Assembly (NCBI GenBank): GCA_025964455.1
Contig: JAOPYU010000311.1
Location: 1 to 13,766 of the forward strand
Direction: 5' to 3'
DNA: 13,766 bases
Source: Thermoleophilia bacterium
GTDB lineage: Bacteria > Actinomycetota > Thermoleophilia > Gaiellales > SKUG01
Below the pieces are notes generated by a model. That model searched no databases, had not been told where the DNA came from, and worked only from the letters and a program-made list of their open reading frames with translations. The position numbers and the translations under genes are program-made. Positions 4,765-12,239 of this stretch are shown here, piece by piece (within the stretch, counting starts at the first letter, position 1; each line of letters starts with the position of its first letter).

Positions 4765-6114
4765 TCAGTCCTTGGTCTGCTCACCCATCGTGCGAGCAAC
4801 GGACAGCGCCGCCTGCACCTGGAACTCCAGGTCGTCGATGCGGATCCGCTCGTCCGCGCCGTGCTTCGTGGTCAGGTTGAGCATCGGATCAACGTGCCGG
4901 AACGGGATGAAGCCGTAGGCGATCGATCCGTACGCGTCGCGCATCACTTCGCAGTCGGAGAGCCCGTACGCGAGGCCCGGGACCAGGCGCGCGTCCGGGT
5001 CGTGCTCGGCGAGGAACGATTCGACGGCATCGCGCAGCGGGCTGTCGGGCGTCGAGATGAGGCCGCCGTTGGGATCCTCCATCTCGAGCTCGTAGTTCCC
5101 GTCGCCGAGCGCCGCTCGCAGTTCGGCCTCGAGCTCCTCGGTCGTGGTGTCGGGAAGGACGATTGCCGAGATGAGCGCGGTCGCTCGGCGCGGCACGATG
5201 TTGTCCGGCCCCGGGGCATCCAGGATCACGGGGTGGAACACCGTCCCGGTGAGCGCACCGATGATCTGGTCGAGCGCGGGGTTCGCCTCACGAGCGATCT
5301 CCACCTGCCGAGTGCGATCGGATTCGCCCGGCGCGAGCGTGTCGAGCAATTCGTGCAGCTCGGACGGAACCCGCACCGGCGATCGCCATTCGCGGAGCCG
5401 TTCGAGCAGCATGCCGAGCTCGTGGATCGCGTTGCGACCGATGTCCGGCAGGGACGCGTCGCCCGCCACGCCCTGCACGTGGAGCTTGGCGCTCGCGGAT
5501 CCCTTGACGCCGCAGTCGAGCATGTAGATCGGGCCCACCGGCGTGTCGAAGCGCTCTCCCGAGCCCTCCCCGACGATGTAGTCCGGGCACAGGTCGGGCT
5601 TCGCCTTCACGAGCGCGGGCGCGCCGATGCCGGCGTCGCCGTCCTCCTCGTCCGCGGTGAGGATCAGCATCAGGTCCCCCTTGGGACGGAATCCTTCCCG
5701 GGCGAGCTGGGCCAGCGCGACCGTGGTGGCTGCGACCTGGCACTTCATGTCCACGGTGCCGCGCCCCCAGATCCACCCGTCCCGTTCGACCGCGGCGAAG
5801 GGGTCCTCCGTCCAGTCGGCGCGATCGACGCCGATCACGTCGAGGTGACCGAGGAACCCGAGCGAGGGTCCATCGCCACTCCCGCGGAGGCGGACGATCA
5901 GGTTGGGGCGCTCGGGGTCGTCGGCCACCCGCTCGCACTCGAGCCCGGAGCCGCGTACGTGGTCCTCGATGATCGCTGCTGCCTGGGCCTCGTGGCCGGG
6001 CGGATTGGATGTGTCGCACCGCACGAGCGCGCGGAGCAGGTCGACGACCTCGCGTCGAAGCTCCGGATCGAGCGGGCCGGCGGTTGCGCTGGGAGAATCG
6101 GAGAGCTGGGTCAT
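4765..6114 (-). CDS. M20 family zinc metallopeptidase/deacylase (ArgE/DapE/CPG2-like)
   Basis: 449 residues, full length for the family. All five metal ligands and the general base are visible: H90 (FLGHLDV, with D92), D122 (GRGTVDMK), the pair E156/E157 (LTADEEDGD), E183 (IVGEGSG) and H418 (TTKHGADERI). A dimerisation or lid domain sits between about 210 and 340. M20 enzymes hydrolyse peptide or N-acyl amide bonds in the cytoplasm using two zinc ions. The sequence alone does not tell acetylornithine or succinyl-diaminopimelate deacylase from a dipeptidase, and the lack of arg or dap neighbours favours a general M20 peptidase. The N-terminal 15 residues (TQLSDSPSATAGPLD) look like an unstructured leader, not a signal peptide. 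Start ATG at 6114; the ribosome-binding site is weak. It is a single-gene unit, convergent with DUF6328 and divergent from the ligase. Confidence 0.92.
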   Translation of the reverse strand: MTQLSDSPSATAGPLDPELRREVVDLLRALVRCDTSNPPGHEAQAAAIIEDHVRGSGLECERVADDPERPNLIVRLRGSGDGPSLGFLGHLDVIGVDRADWTEDPFAAVERDGWIWGRGTVDMKCQVAATTVALAQLAREGFRPKGDLMLILTADEEDGDAGIGAPALVKAKPDLCPDYIVGEGSGERFDTPVGPIYMLDCGVKGSASAKLHVQGVAGDASLPDIGRNAIHELGMLLERLREWRSPVRVPSELHELLDTLAPGESDRTRQVEIAREANPALDQIIGALTGTVFHPVILDAPGPDNIVPRRATALISAIVLPDTTTEELEAELRAALGDGNYELEMEDPNGGLISTPDSPLRDAVESFLAEHDPDARLVPGLAYGLSDCEVMRDAYGSIAYGFIPFRHVDPMLNLTTKHGADERIRIDDLEFQVQAALSVARTMGEQTKD

Positions 6115-6315
6115 ATGCCATCTCGGTATCCGAATACGGCGCGGGCAATCCTTCGGGAGGCGGCGGGTAACAAGTTCAGCTAGCTATCTGAGGGTTCACG
6201 GGAAACGGCGCGTTTGCCGGCCTCAGCGCATGGCATATCGGTGGCACGCCGCCCGCCCCCTGAACGCTCGGAGCTTCGCCATGCAGATCGCCAACGACTA
6301 CCTCACGCCTCGATC
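6115..6315. other. 201-bp divergent intergenic region
   Basis: This is the longest gene-free stretch of the window outside the IS. It must hold the promoters of the M20 peptidase (-) and the YbdK-type ligase (+). I see no clear -35/-10 pair, no strong hairpin and no RNA gene. It contains an unoccupied GCTAGC (6179-6184), identical to the target used by the IS. Confidence 0.5.
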
Positions 6316-7437
6316 ATGAGCAATGGCATGACCAGCAGCTGGCCCAAGGACGCGCCGAGTGGCACGATCGGCGTGGAGGAGGAATTCTTCCTCGTCGATC
6401 CTGCGTCGGGCGCGCCGACTCCGATCGTGGAGGGCGTGCTCGCGGGCGGCACCGCGGGTACCCGCGAATTCGTGCAGGAGCTGGTGGAGGGCTGCACCGA
6501 CGTCTGCACGAGCGCCGACGATGTGCTCGGAGAGCTCGTGCAGCTGCGCGCCGAGCTCGGCACGGCAGCGGCACGGCACGGCAGCTCGATCGCCGGCGTT
6601 GGCGCGCATGCCTTTGCCCGCCCGGAGGACCTGCTCCTCACCGAGACCGCCCGCTACCGCGAGATGAGCGACTCGCTCCCGTGGACGTGGCGTGAGGCGA
6701 CGACCTGTGGCATGCACGTGCACATCGGGGTCCATGATCCGGACGTCGCCATCCAGGTCTGTGACCGGCTTCGCAGCTATCTGCCCGTCCTGCTCGCGAT
6801 GTCAGTCAACTCGCCGCTCTGGCGCGGGCAGCGGACGGGCCTCGCCAGCATCCGGACCGTGCTGCGTCGCCTGCAGCCGCGCACTGGCCTGCCGCCGCGA
6901 CACGGCTCGTGGGCGCGGTACGTGCAGCGCATGGACGCGCTCGCTGCCGCCGGCGTGCCGGACGGATCGTGGACCTGGTGGGGCGTGCGCCCGCACCCGA
7001 CCCACGGCACCGTGGAGCTGCGGGTGTTCGACACGCAGAGCGACGTGCGCAACGCCCACGCGCTCGCATCGCTCGCCGCGGCGCTCGTGGCGCACCTGCA
7101 GCGGACCGACGCGGACCCGTTCACGGTGGCGGACGAGACGCTGCTCGAGGAGAACTGGTGGAACGCCATGCGTGGCGGTGTCGCAGGGCGCCACCTCATG
7201 GATGGCGACAACGGATATCGCACGCAGCTGCTCGGCGATTCCGCCTTCGAGCTGCTCGACCTGCTCGACGACCAGCTGGCCGATGACGTCGTTGCTCGAC
7301 TGCGAACGCTCGCGCTGTGCCCCGAGGCGGATCGGCAGCTCGCCGATTTCGAGGAGGGCGGCTGCCGCCGTGCCATGCGGGCCGCTGCCCAGCGGACCAT
7401 GGAATCCTGCGTGGCGGCTTTCCCGACCGTCGGCTGA
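6316..7437 (+). CDS. YbdK-type carboxylate-amine ligase (glutamate-cysteine ligase GCS2 family)
   Basis: 373 residues from the ATG at 6316, the usual YbdK length. The frame is open about 100 bases further upstream, but those residues (Arg/Pro/Ala-rich) match nothing in the family. IGVEEEFFLVD (residues 18-28) is the N-terminal hallmark with the acidic cluster that binds Mg-ATP. TTCGMHVHIGV (129-139) is the second hallmark. HGTVELRVFDTQSDV and the ENWWNAMRGG box match the conserved core and the usual N-x-W-x-A-x-R-x-G pattern. The family makes ATP-dependent amide bonds between a carboxylate (often glutamate) and an amine such as cysteine, and E. coli YbdK has weak glutamate-cysteine ligase activity. 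No glutathione or mycothiol partner gene lies nearby, so the substrate is open. The MOSC gene follows after 25 bp. Confidence 0.92.
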   Translation: MSNGMTSSWPKDAPSGTIGVEEEFFLVDPASGAPTPIVEGVLAGGTAGTREFVQELVEGCTDVCTSADDVLGELVQLRAELGTAAARHGSSIAGVGAHAFARPEDLLLTETARYREMSDSLPWTWREATTCGMHVHIGVHDPDVAIQVCDRLRSYLPVLLAMSVNSPLWRGQRTGLASIRTVLRRLQPRTGLPPRHGSWARYVQRMDALAAAGVPDGSWTWWGVRPHPTHGTVELRVFDTQSDVRNAHALASLAAALVAHLQRTDADPFTVADETLLEENWWNAMRGGVAGRHLMDGDNGYRTQLLGDSAFELLDLLDDQLADDVVARLRTLALCPEADRQLADFEEGGCRRAMRAAAQRTMESCVAAFPTVG

Positions 7438-7450
7438 CGTCCCGCGTCGG

Positions 7451-7456
7451 TACGCT
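7451..7456 (+). promoter_or_regulatory. Possible leaderless -10 box for the MOSC gene
   Basis: TACGCT, a full TANNNT match, ends 6 nt before the GTG at 7463. No ribosome-binding site is present in the 25-bp gap. It would allow expression separate from the upstream ligase. Confidence 0.4.
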
Positions 7457-7462
7457 CCGCGC

Positions 7463-8287
7463 GTGGATACCGAACCCCGCATCGCCAGCCTGCACTGCTA
7501 CCCGATCAAGTCGTGCCGCGGCGTCCGCCTCGAGGCAGCGACGATCGAGGCGCGCGGCTTCGCGCTCGACCGTCGATTCATGGTCGTCGACGGGGCAGGA
7601 CGCTTCCGGACCCAACGTCGGGACGCTGCGCTCGCGCGGGTCGCCGTGGAGGTCACTGACACCCACCTGCAGCTGCACGCCGACGGCGCCGGCGACGTGT
7701 CGATCGAGCTCGCGAGCGCCGGGGATGGGGCGCGGCGAGCCGTCAACGTCTGGCGCCACACCGGCGAGTACCCGGACCAGGGGGACGAGGTCGCCGCGTT
7801 CTTCGCGGAGGTGGTCGGCGCGCCGAGTCGCCTCGTGTACATGCCTGACGACGCGACCCGACGGCCGAATCCGAAGTTCGGTGGGAAGGCCGACGACCGG
7901 GTCGGATTCGCCGATGCGTATCCCTTCCTGCTGACATCGACGTCCTCCCTTGCTGCGCTCCAGGCGGAGATGTCGGAACCCGTGCCCATGGAGCGGTTCC
8001 GTCCCAACATCGTCGTCGAGGCAGCGCTTGCGTGGGCGGAGGACGCGTGGGGTTCGATCGACGTCGCCGGGGCACGCTTCAACGTCGCGAAGCCGTGTGG
8101 TCGCTGCGTGATCACCACCACCGACCAACGGTCCGGCACGCGCCACGTCGAGCCGCTGCCGACGCTGACACGGCTGCGACGGGTCGGTCGGAGCGTCAAC
8201 TTCGGCACCTACCTGCTGCCGCGGACGATCGGCGCGACGGTGCGCGTCGGGGCGCCGGTCGTCGCGGCGGGTCGCGAGCTCGACTAG
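7463..8287 (+). CDS. MOSC domain protein (mARC/YcbX-like molybdenum-cofactor protein)
   Basis: 274 residues from the GTG at 7463. The frame continues upstream through the ligase gene, but only as an out-of-frame shadow. Residues 6-100 are the N-terminal beta-barrel domain (LHCYPIKSCRGVRLE, RGFALDRRFMVVD, RFRTQRR). FADAYPFLLTSTSSLAALQ (149-167) and MERFRPNIVVE (176-186) follow, then the MOSC core with KPCGRCVITTTDQRSG (210-225). In mARC and YcbX one conserved cysteine of this region binds the molybdenum of a sulfurated cofactor; here C212 and C215 are the candidates. Such proteins reduce N-hydroxylated compounds, usually with an electron-transfer partner. No ferredoxin or flavodoxin domain is fused here, unlike YcbX, so a separate reductase is expected elsewhere. 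The stop overlaps CTAG. The AAA+ gene starts 27 bp later. Confidence 0.92.
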   Translation: MDTEPRIASLHCYPIKSCRGVRLEAATIEARGFALDRRFMVVDGAGRFRTQRRDAALARVAVEVTDTHLQLHADGAGDVSIELASAGDGARRAVNVWRHTGEYPDQGDEVAAFFAEVVGAPSRLVYMPDDATRRPNPKFGGKADDRVGFADAYPFLLTSTSSLAALQAEMSEPVPMERFRPNIVVEAALAWAEDAWGSIDVAGARFNVAKPCGRCVITTTDQRSGTRHVEPLPTLTRLRRVGRSVNFGTYLLPRTIGATVRVGAPVVAAGRELD

Positions 8288-8314
8288 CGGTCGTGGGCCC
8301 GGGTACCCGAGGGC

Positions 8315-10303
8315 ATGGGCTTTCTCCTCATCTCGATCCTCATGTCGTTCCTGCTCACGATGTTCCTCAACCGCATGCTCCGGCGCATGCTCGGCGGGGG
8401 GCGTCGGCGCCAGTCGCCCGGCCCGTTCGGCGGCGGGATGGGAGGAGGGCTGTTCGGTCCGCTCGTGCTCGGAGGTGGCTCATGGACGAGCTCGTACGAG
8501 GTGGATCCCGACACCGGCGAGTGGCGACCGGTCGATGAGCGTGCTGCATCGCCCGCCACGGAGACCGATCCGGTGCGCGAGCCGGCGGCCGGCTCGGATG
8601 CGGCTCCGCGCCGAGGCGAGGTGGAGCGACCCAGCCGGGCTCCGGCGCGCCAAGCGCCCTCGTCGCCGTTCGGCGGGCTTTTCGGGCAGCTCGGCGGTAT
8701 GGGCAGCATGGGTGGCGGCAGCGAGCTGCGCGTGATCCCGCCCTCGGAGCTGCCGACCTTCGCGGACGTCGGCGGGATGGAGCAGCTCAAGCAGGAGGTG
8801 CGCGACACCGTCGGCCTCGTGCTGGAGCACCCGGAGGACGCCGCCGCCTACGGGATCGACTGGAACGGCATCCTGCTCCACGGCCGGCCGGGCGCGGGCA
8901 AGACCTGGTTCGCGCGCGCGATCGCGGGCGAGTTCGGTATGGGGATGCTGCACGTGTCCACCGGGGATCTCGTCGGCTCGATGGTCGGCCAGTCCGCGCA
9001 GAACATCGAGAAGGCGTTCCGGACCGCGGACAGCAACCTGCCGTGCCTGCTGTTCTTCGACGAGTTCGACTCGGTCGCCCAGCGGCGCGACCAGAGCCCG
9101 GACCAGGAATCGCGCCGCACGGTCAACCAGCTGCTGACATCGCTCGAGGCGCATCGCGACGAGCGGAGCCTGGTCGTCATGGCAGCCACCAATGACATCT
9201 CACACCTCGACCCGGCCGTGATCCGCCCCGGACGCTTCGACCGGCACATCCGGATCGACCTCCCCGACGCGGCGGCCCGCGAGGCGATCTTCGAGACGCA
9301 GCTGCGCGAGCGCCCGATCGCGTCGGCCATCGACCTGGACGACCTGGTGCGGCGCAGCGAGGGCATGACCCCCGCATCGATAGCGAAGGTCGTCGACATG
9401 GCGGCGCTCGCCGTGTTCCGTGAGGCGACACGCTCAGGCAAGCGGGTCGAGATCGACACGCAGGACCTGCTCACCGCGATCGAGCAGCACGGCGGCGAGG
9501 ACCGACCCACGGTCGAGCACTGGACCTGGGATTCGATGGTGCTCCCGGCCGACACCAAGGCCGAGCTGCAGGAGCTCCAGGCAGTCATCGAGGACCCCGA
9601 ATCCGCGCGCCGTTTCGGCGTGGATCCGCCAACGGGCCTGCTGCTCGCCGGGCCGCCCGGCACCGGCAAGACGACGATCGCGAAGGTGTTGGCCGCGCAG
9701 GCGCGCTGCTCCTTCTATCCGATCTCGGGCGCCGACGTGATCAGCAAGTGGGTGGGTGAATCGGAGGGCAACATCCGTCGCCTGTTCGAACGCGCGCGCG
9801 AGAATCGCCCGTCGATCGTGTTCATCGACGAGATCGATGCGATCGCGGGCCGGCGCGGCGAGCAACAGGTGCACGACCAGCACGTCAACCAGCTGCTCGC
9901 CGAGATCGACGGCGTCGCCGGGCAGAAGGGCCTGTTCGTGGTCGGCGCCACCAACCGCCCCGACCAGCTCGACCCGGCGCTGCTGCGTGGCGGCCGGCTC
10001 TCACGCACGCTCGTGATCGGACTGCCGGACGAAGCGGCACGGCGCGCGATCCTGGGGCTGTACACGGCGCGGATGCCCACGTTGGCCGTCGACCTGGACG
10101 CGCTCGCCGCGGGCACCGACGGCGCCTCGCCAGCGGATCTGAAGGCGATCTGTCAGGAAGCTGCGATGGCGGCGATGGTCAGGACCCGACGCGCCGCGGC
10201 CCAGGACGGCGGCAGCTCCGATCCGGTCGCGGCGACGGTCACGCACGAGGATTTCCTCGCCGGCGTCGAACGGCTTCGCGAGGACGCACCGGCGCTGGCC
10301 TGA
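8315..10303 (+). CDS. Membrane-anchored tandem AAA+ ATPase (CDC48/p97-like, classic AAA clade)
   Basis: 662 residues. Residues 2-19 are one hydrophobic helix followed by RMLRRMLGGGRRR, so the bulk should be cytoplasmic. Residues 27-135 are Gly/Pro/Arg-rich linker with no CDC48 N-domain. AAA1 is at about 147-395: Walker A GRPGAGKT (190-197), Walker B LLFFDEFD (D249/E250), ATND sensor 1, and the arginine-finger strip AVIRPGRFDR (R304, R307). AAA2 is at about 405-625: Walker A GPPGTGKT (446-453), Walker B IVFIDEID (D505/E506), ATNRPD, and RGGRLSR in place of the usual RPGRFDR. The pore loop of AAA2 is aromatic (SKWVGESE, W479); that of AAA1 is GSMVGQS (M223). The expected role is ATP-driven unfolding or extraction of proteins at the membrane. 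It has no fused protease domain (unlike FtsH) and no obvious partner next door. There is no clear ribosome-binding site; TACCCG lies 5 nt before the ATG. Confidence 0.9.
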   Translation: MGFLLISILMSFLLTMFLNRMLRRMLGGGRRRQSPGPFGGGMGGGLFGPLVLGGGSWTSSYEVDPDTGEWRPVDERAASPATETDPVREPAAGSDAAPRRGEVERPSRAPARQAPSSPFGGLFGQLGGMGSMGGGSELRVIPPSELPTFADVGGMEQLKQEVRDTVGLVLEHPEDAAAYGIDWNGILLHGRPGAGKTWFARAIAGEFGMGMLHVSTGDLVGSMVGQSAQNIEKAFRTADSNLPCLLFFDEFDSVAQRRDQSPDQESRRTVNQLLTSLEAHRDERSLVVMAATNDISHLDPAVIRPGRFDRHIRIDLPDAAAREAIFETQLRERPIASAIDLDDLVRRSEGMTPASIAKVVDMAALAVFREATRSGKRVEIDTQDLLTAIEQHGGEDRPTVEHWTWDSMVLPADTKAELQELQAVIEDPESARRFGVDPPTGLLLAGPPGTGKTTIAKVLAAQARCSFYPISGADVISKWVGESEGNIRRLFERARENRPSIVFIDEIDAIAGRRGEQQVHDQHVNQLLAEIDGVAGQKGLFVVGATNRPDQLDPALLRGGRLSRTLVIGLPDEAARRAILGLYTARMPTLAVDLDALAAGTDGASPADLKAICQEAAMAAMVRTRRAAAQDGGSSDPVAATVTHEDFLAGVERLREDAPALA

Positions 10304-10334
10304 ACCACCGGCCACGTCGTGCGAGGATGCGCGG

Positions 10335-11015
10335 ATGGCCGACGCTGAACATCGTGGATACATAGGAACCGCGCTGGCGGTGTCGGCGACCACGGGCGTG
10401 TACGGGATCTCCTTCGGTGCGCTCGCGGTCGCCGCCGGACTGTCCGTGGCGAAGGCCTGTGCGCTCTCGGCGCTCGTGTTCACCGGCGGGTCCCAGTTCG
10501 CTGCCGTCGCGGTCATCGCCGCCGGTGGGACGATGCCGACGGCGATCGGCAACGCGCTGCTGCTCGGTGGACGCAACATCGCCTACGGGTTCGTGACTGC
10601 ACCGATCCTGCGTGCGATGCCGCTGGGCCGGCGGATCGTCGCCACGCAGCTGGTCATCGATGAGACGACGGCGCTCGCGAGCGCGCAGTCGACGCCGCGC
10701 GCTGCCCGCGGCGCCTTCCTGCTCACCGGCATCGCGCTGTTCACGTGCTGGAACCTGGGCACCCTCGTCGGCGCAGCGGCCGGCGACCACATCGGCGACC
10801 CCGGGACCTATGGACTCGACGCGATGTTCCCGGCCGCCTTCGTGGCGCTGCTCGCGCCACAGCTGCGTCGGCCCGGCGCCCCGGGAGCTGCGATCACCGG
10901 GGCCTGCATCGCGCTGGCGTTGTTGCCCTTCGCGCCGGTGGGCGTGCCGGTGCTCGCGTCGGTGCTCGGCCTCCTCGTCGCGATGCGCACGCGCCCGGGG
11001 AGTGACGGTCCTTGA
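10335..11015 (+). CDS. azlC: AzlC-family branched-chain amino acid exporter, large subunit
   Basis: 226 residues. GAGGA lies 7 nt before the ATG at 10335. It is highly hydrophobic, with about six segments. TTGVYGISFGALAVAAGLSV (residues 19-38), FTGGSQFAAV (49-58), the re-entrant motif GNALLLGGRNIAYGF (72-86) and the LVIDETTALA segment are the AzlC signatures. AzlC forms the main permease of the two-component LIV-E exporter (BrnF in Corynebacterium), which exports leucine, isoleucine, valine and sometimes methionine by secondary transport. It is 31 bp behind the AAA+ gene and overlaps azlD by TTGA. The pair is usually controlled by an Lrp-type regulator, but none is present in the window. The exact substrate is inferred from the family. 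Confidence 0.9.
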   Translation: MADAEHRGYIGTALAVSATTGVYGISFGALAVAAGLSVAKACALSALVFTGGSQFAAVAVIAAGGTMPTAIGNALLLGGRNIAYGFVTAPILRAMPLGRRIVATQLVIDETTALASAQSTPRAARGAFLLTGIALFTCWNLGTLVGAAAGDHIGDPGTYGLDAMFPAAFVALLAPQLRRPGAPGAAITGACIALALLPFAPVGVPVLASVLGLLVAMRTRPGSDGP

Positions 11016-11314
11016 GTTGGTTCGCGATCCTCGGCCTGGCACTCGCGACGTACCTCCAGAAGGCGGTCGGCCCGATCCTGGCTGCACGCTGGATGCCGGG
11101 GCCGCGCGCAGCGTCCCTCCTCACGCTCCTCGCGGTCCCCGTGCTCGCGGGACTCATCGTGGTGCAGACCGTGGGGGACGGTCGTGAGCTCACGCTCGAC
11201 GCGCGCCTGCCGGCCGTGCTCATGGCGATGGTCGCGGTGTGGCGTGGCGCGCCCTTCATGGTGACCGTCGGGCTCGCGGCCGTGGTCGCCGCGGGCATCC
11301 GGGCGATCGCGTGA
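11012..11314 (+). CDS. azlD: AzlD-family branched-chain amino acid exporter, small subunit
   Basis: 100 residues, the usual size. It starts with TTG at 11012, overlapping the TGA of azlC by four bases (TTGA), with GGGGAG 12 nt upstream. This points to translational coupling and equal subunit supply. Four hydrophobic segments are visible: SWFAILGLALATYLQKAVGP, ASLLTLLAVPVLAGLIVVQ, RLPAVLMAMVAVWRGAPFMV and TVGLAAVVAAGIRAIA. AzlD (BrnE in Corynebacterium) is the obligatory small partner of AzlC. The order azlC-azlD with overlap is the normal arrangement and secures both calls, although each alone is mostly hydrophobic sequence. Confidence 0.88.
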   Translation: MSWFAILGLALATYLQKAVGPILAARWMPGPRAASLLTLLAVPVLAGLIVVQTVGDGRELTLDARLPAVLMAMVAVWRGAPFMVTVGLAAVVAAGIRAIA

Positions 11315-11348
11315 CTCGTCCTGCGGGCATGCGAATCGCGCCTGCGGG

Positions 11349-11354
11349 TACTCA
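11349..11354 (+). promoter_or_regulatory. Possible leaderless -10 box for the hydrolase gene
   Basis: TACTCA ends 6 nt before the ATG at 11361 with no ribosome-binding site between them. The last base departs from TANNNT. The spacing equals that seen at 4251 and 7451. Confidence 0.3.
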
Positions 11355-11360
11355 CCACCT

Positions 11361-12179
11361 ATGACGACGGTCTCGGCACTCACCGCACTGCGCGCCGCCC
11401 CGAAGGTGGGCGCGCTGCAGGACTTCGCCAACGACCTCGACAACATGTTCACGCCGCCGGTGCCGCTGCCGAGCCCGGCCGTGCGCGCCGCGCGGACGAT
11501 CGCCGAGATCGACTGGACCGCTGACACGATCGTGATCTGGGTGCCGGGCACCAGCGGTCACGGCGTGGAGCCCAAGGTGCTCGAGGCGCTCGGCGGGGTC
11601 ACGGGCGCGCCACGCGCGGTCGCGGTCGAGTACCAGGCGACGTGGCGCCTTCGCGAGAGTGTTCCCGACGGCGAGGCTGCACTTCGGGCCGTGCTCGAAC
11701 TCGTTGCTGCGCGTCGTCGGCGCGGGCAGCGTGTGGTCCTCCTCGGCGAGAGCCAGGGCGCGTGGGTCATCAGCAGCGTGCTGCGTGACCCGAAGTTCGC
11801 GCGGCTCGTCTCGCGCGCCGCACTCGTCGCCCACCCCGGCATGGCGCCGGCCCACGCCCACGCGACCGCTGGCGGCCTCGACACGCTGGACGCGCGCCGG
11901 GTGCGCGAGTTCAACCGCGACGGCGACCTGGTGACACGTGACCTCGGGCCCAATGCGGCTGCCGCGGTCGAGGTCGTCGATGCATTCGCCCGGATCGAGA
12001 TCGGTCGCGCCCTCGCAGGCACCATCGGCCTTGCATTCCGAGCGCCGAGCCTGCTCGGCGGCCTGGTCAGCAGCCAGCTGTTCCGGATGAAGGGCACCGC
12101 CAACCCCCACGCCGCGAGCGACCTGCTCGCCGAGGCGGTCGCATGGGCGCTTCGCGACGGGACGTCCACCAACGCATGA
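11361..12179 (+). CDS. Cutinase/PE-PPE-like alpha/beta hydrolase
   Basis: 272 residues. The nucleophile elbow is G-E-S131-Q-G (VVLLGESQGAW), preceded by an oxyanion strand WVPGTSGHG (60-68) and VEYQATWRL (89-97), the order seen in cutinase and PE-PPE domain serine esterases. A catalytic triad can be completed with D188 (EFNRDGDLVT) and H250 (TANPHAASDLL). There is no signal peptide: the N-terminus (TTVSALTALRAAPKVGALQD) is only mildly hydrophobic. The protein may therefore be intracellular or exported by another route, unlike true cutinases. The substrate is unknown; an ester or thioester of a lipid or peptide is likely. It is separated from azlD by 46 bp and is the last gene of the rightward run. 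Its stop codon lies at the foot of the terminator hairpin. Confidence 0.78.
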   Translation: MTTVSALTALRAAPKVGALQDFANDLDNMFTPPVPLPSPAVRAARTIAEIDWTADTIVIWVPGTSGHGVEPKVLEALGGVTGAPRAVAVEYQATWRLRESVPDGEAALRAVLELVAARRRRGQRVVLLGESQGAWVISSVLRDPKFARLVSRAALVAHPGMAPAHAHATAGGLDTLDARRVREFNRDGDLVTRDLGPNAAAAVEVVDAFARIEIGRALAGTIGLAFRAPSLLGGLVSSQLFRMKGTANPHAASDLLAEAVAWALRDGTSTNA

Positions 12180-12212
12180 CGCCCCCGGTGCGCTGTGCGC
12201 ACCGAGGGCGTC
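12178..12212. terminator. Strong stem-loop between convergent genes, probable bidirectional terminator
   Basis: GACGCCC (12178-12184) pairs with GGGCGTC (12206-12212). After one C/A mismatch, CGGTGCGC (12186-12193) pairs with GCGCACCG (12197-12204) around a TGT loop. The stem includes the TGA of the hydrolase and is 28 bp from the stop of the facing DUF3618-like gene, so it can serve both. There is no U-tract, as is common for actinobacterial stem-loop terminators. Confidence 0.75.
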
Positions 12213-12239
12213 CTGGTGTGGTGTTCGATCTGTGTCGGG

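Noticed and set aside
4861..6183. 440-codon open frame on + opposite the M20 peptidase
   Set aside because: The reverse strand carries all M20 metal ligands in order; the + frame is its antisense shadow without domain features.
6692..7462. In-frame N-terminal extension of the MOSC gene through the ligase gene
   Set aside because: The extension is the +1 shadow of the YbdK-type coding sequence (Arg/Ser/Cys-rich); the MOSC homology begins right after the GTG at 7463.
8303..8310. GGGTACCC palindrome before the AAA+ start as an operator
   Set aside because: An 8-bp self-complementary word with no second copy or spacing pattern is not enough to call a binding site.
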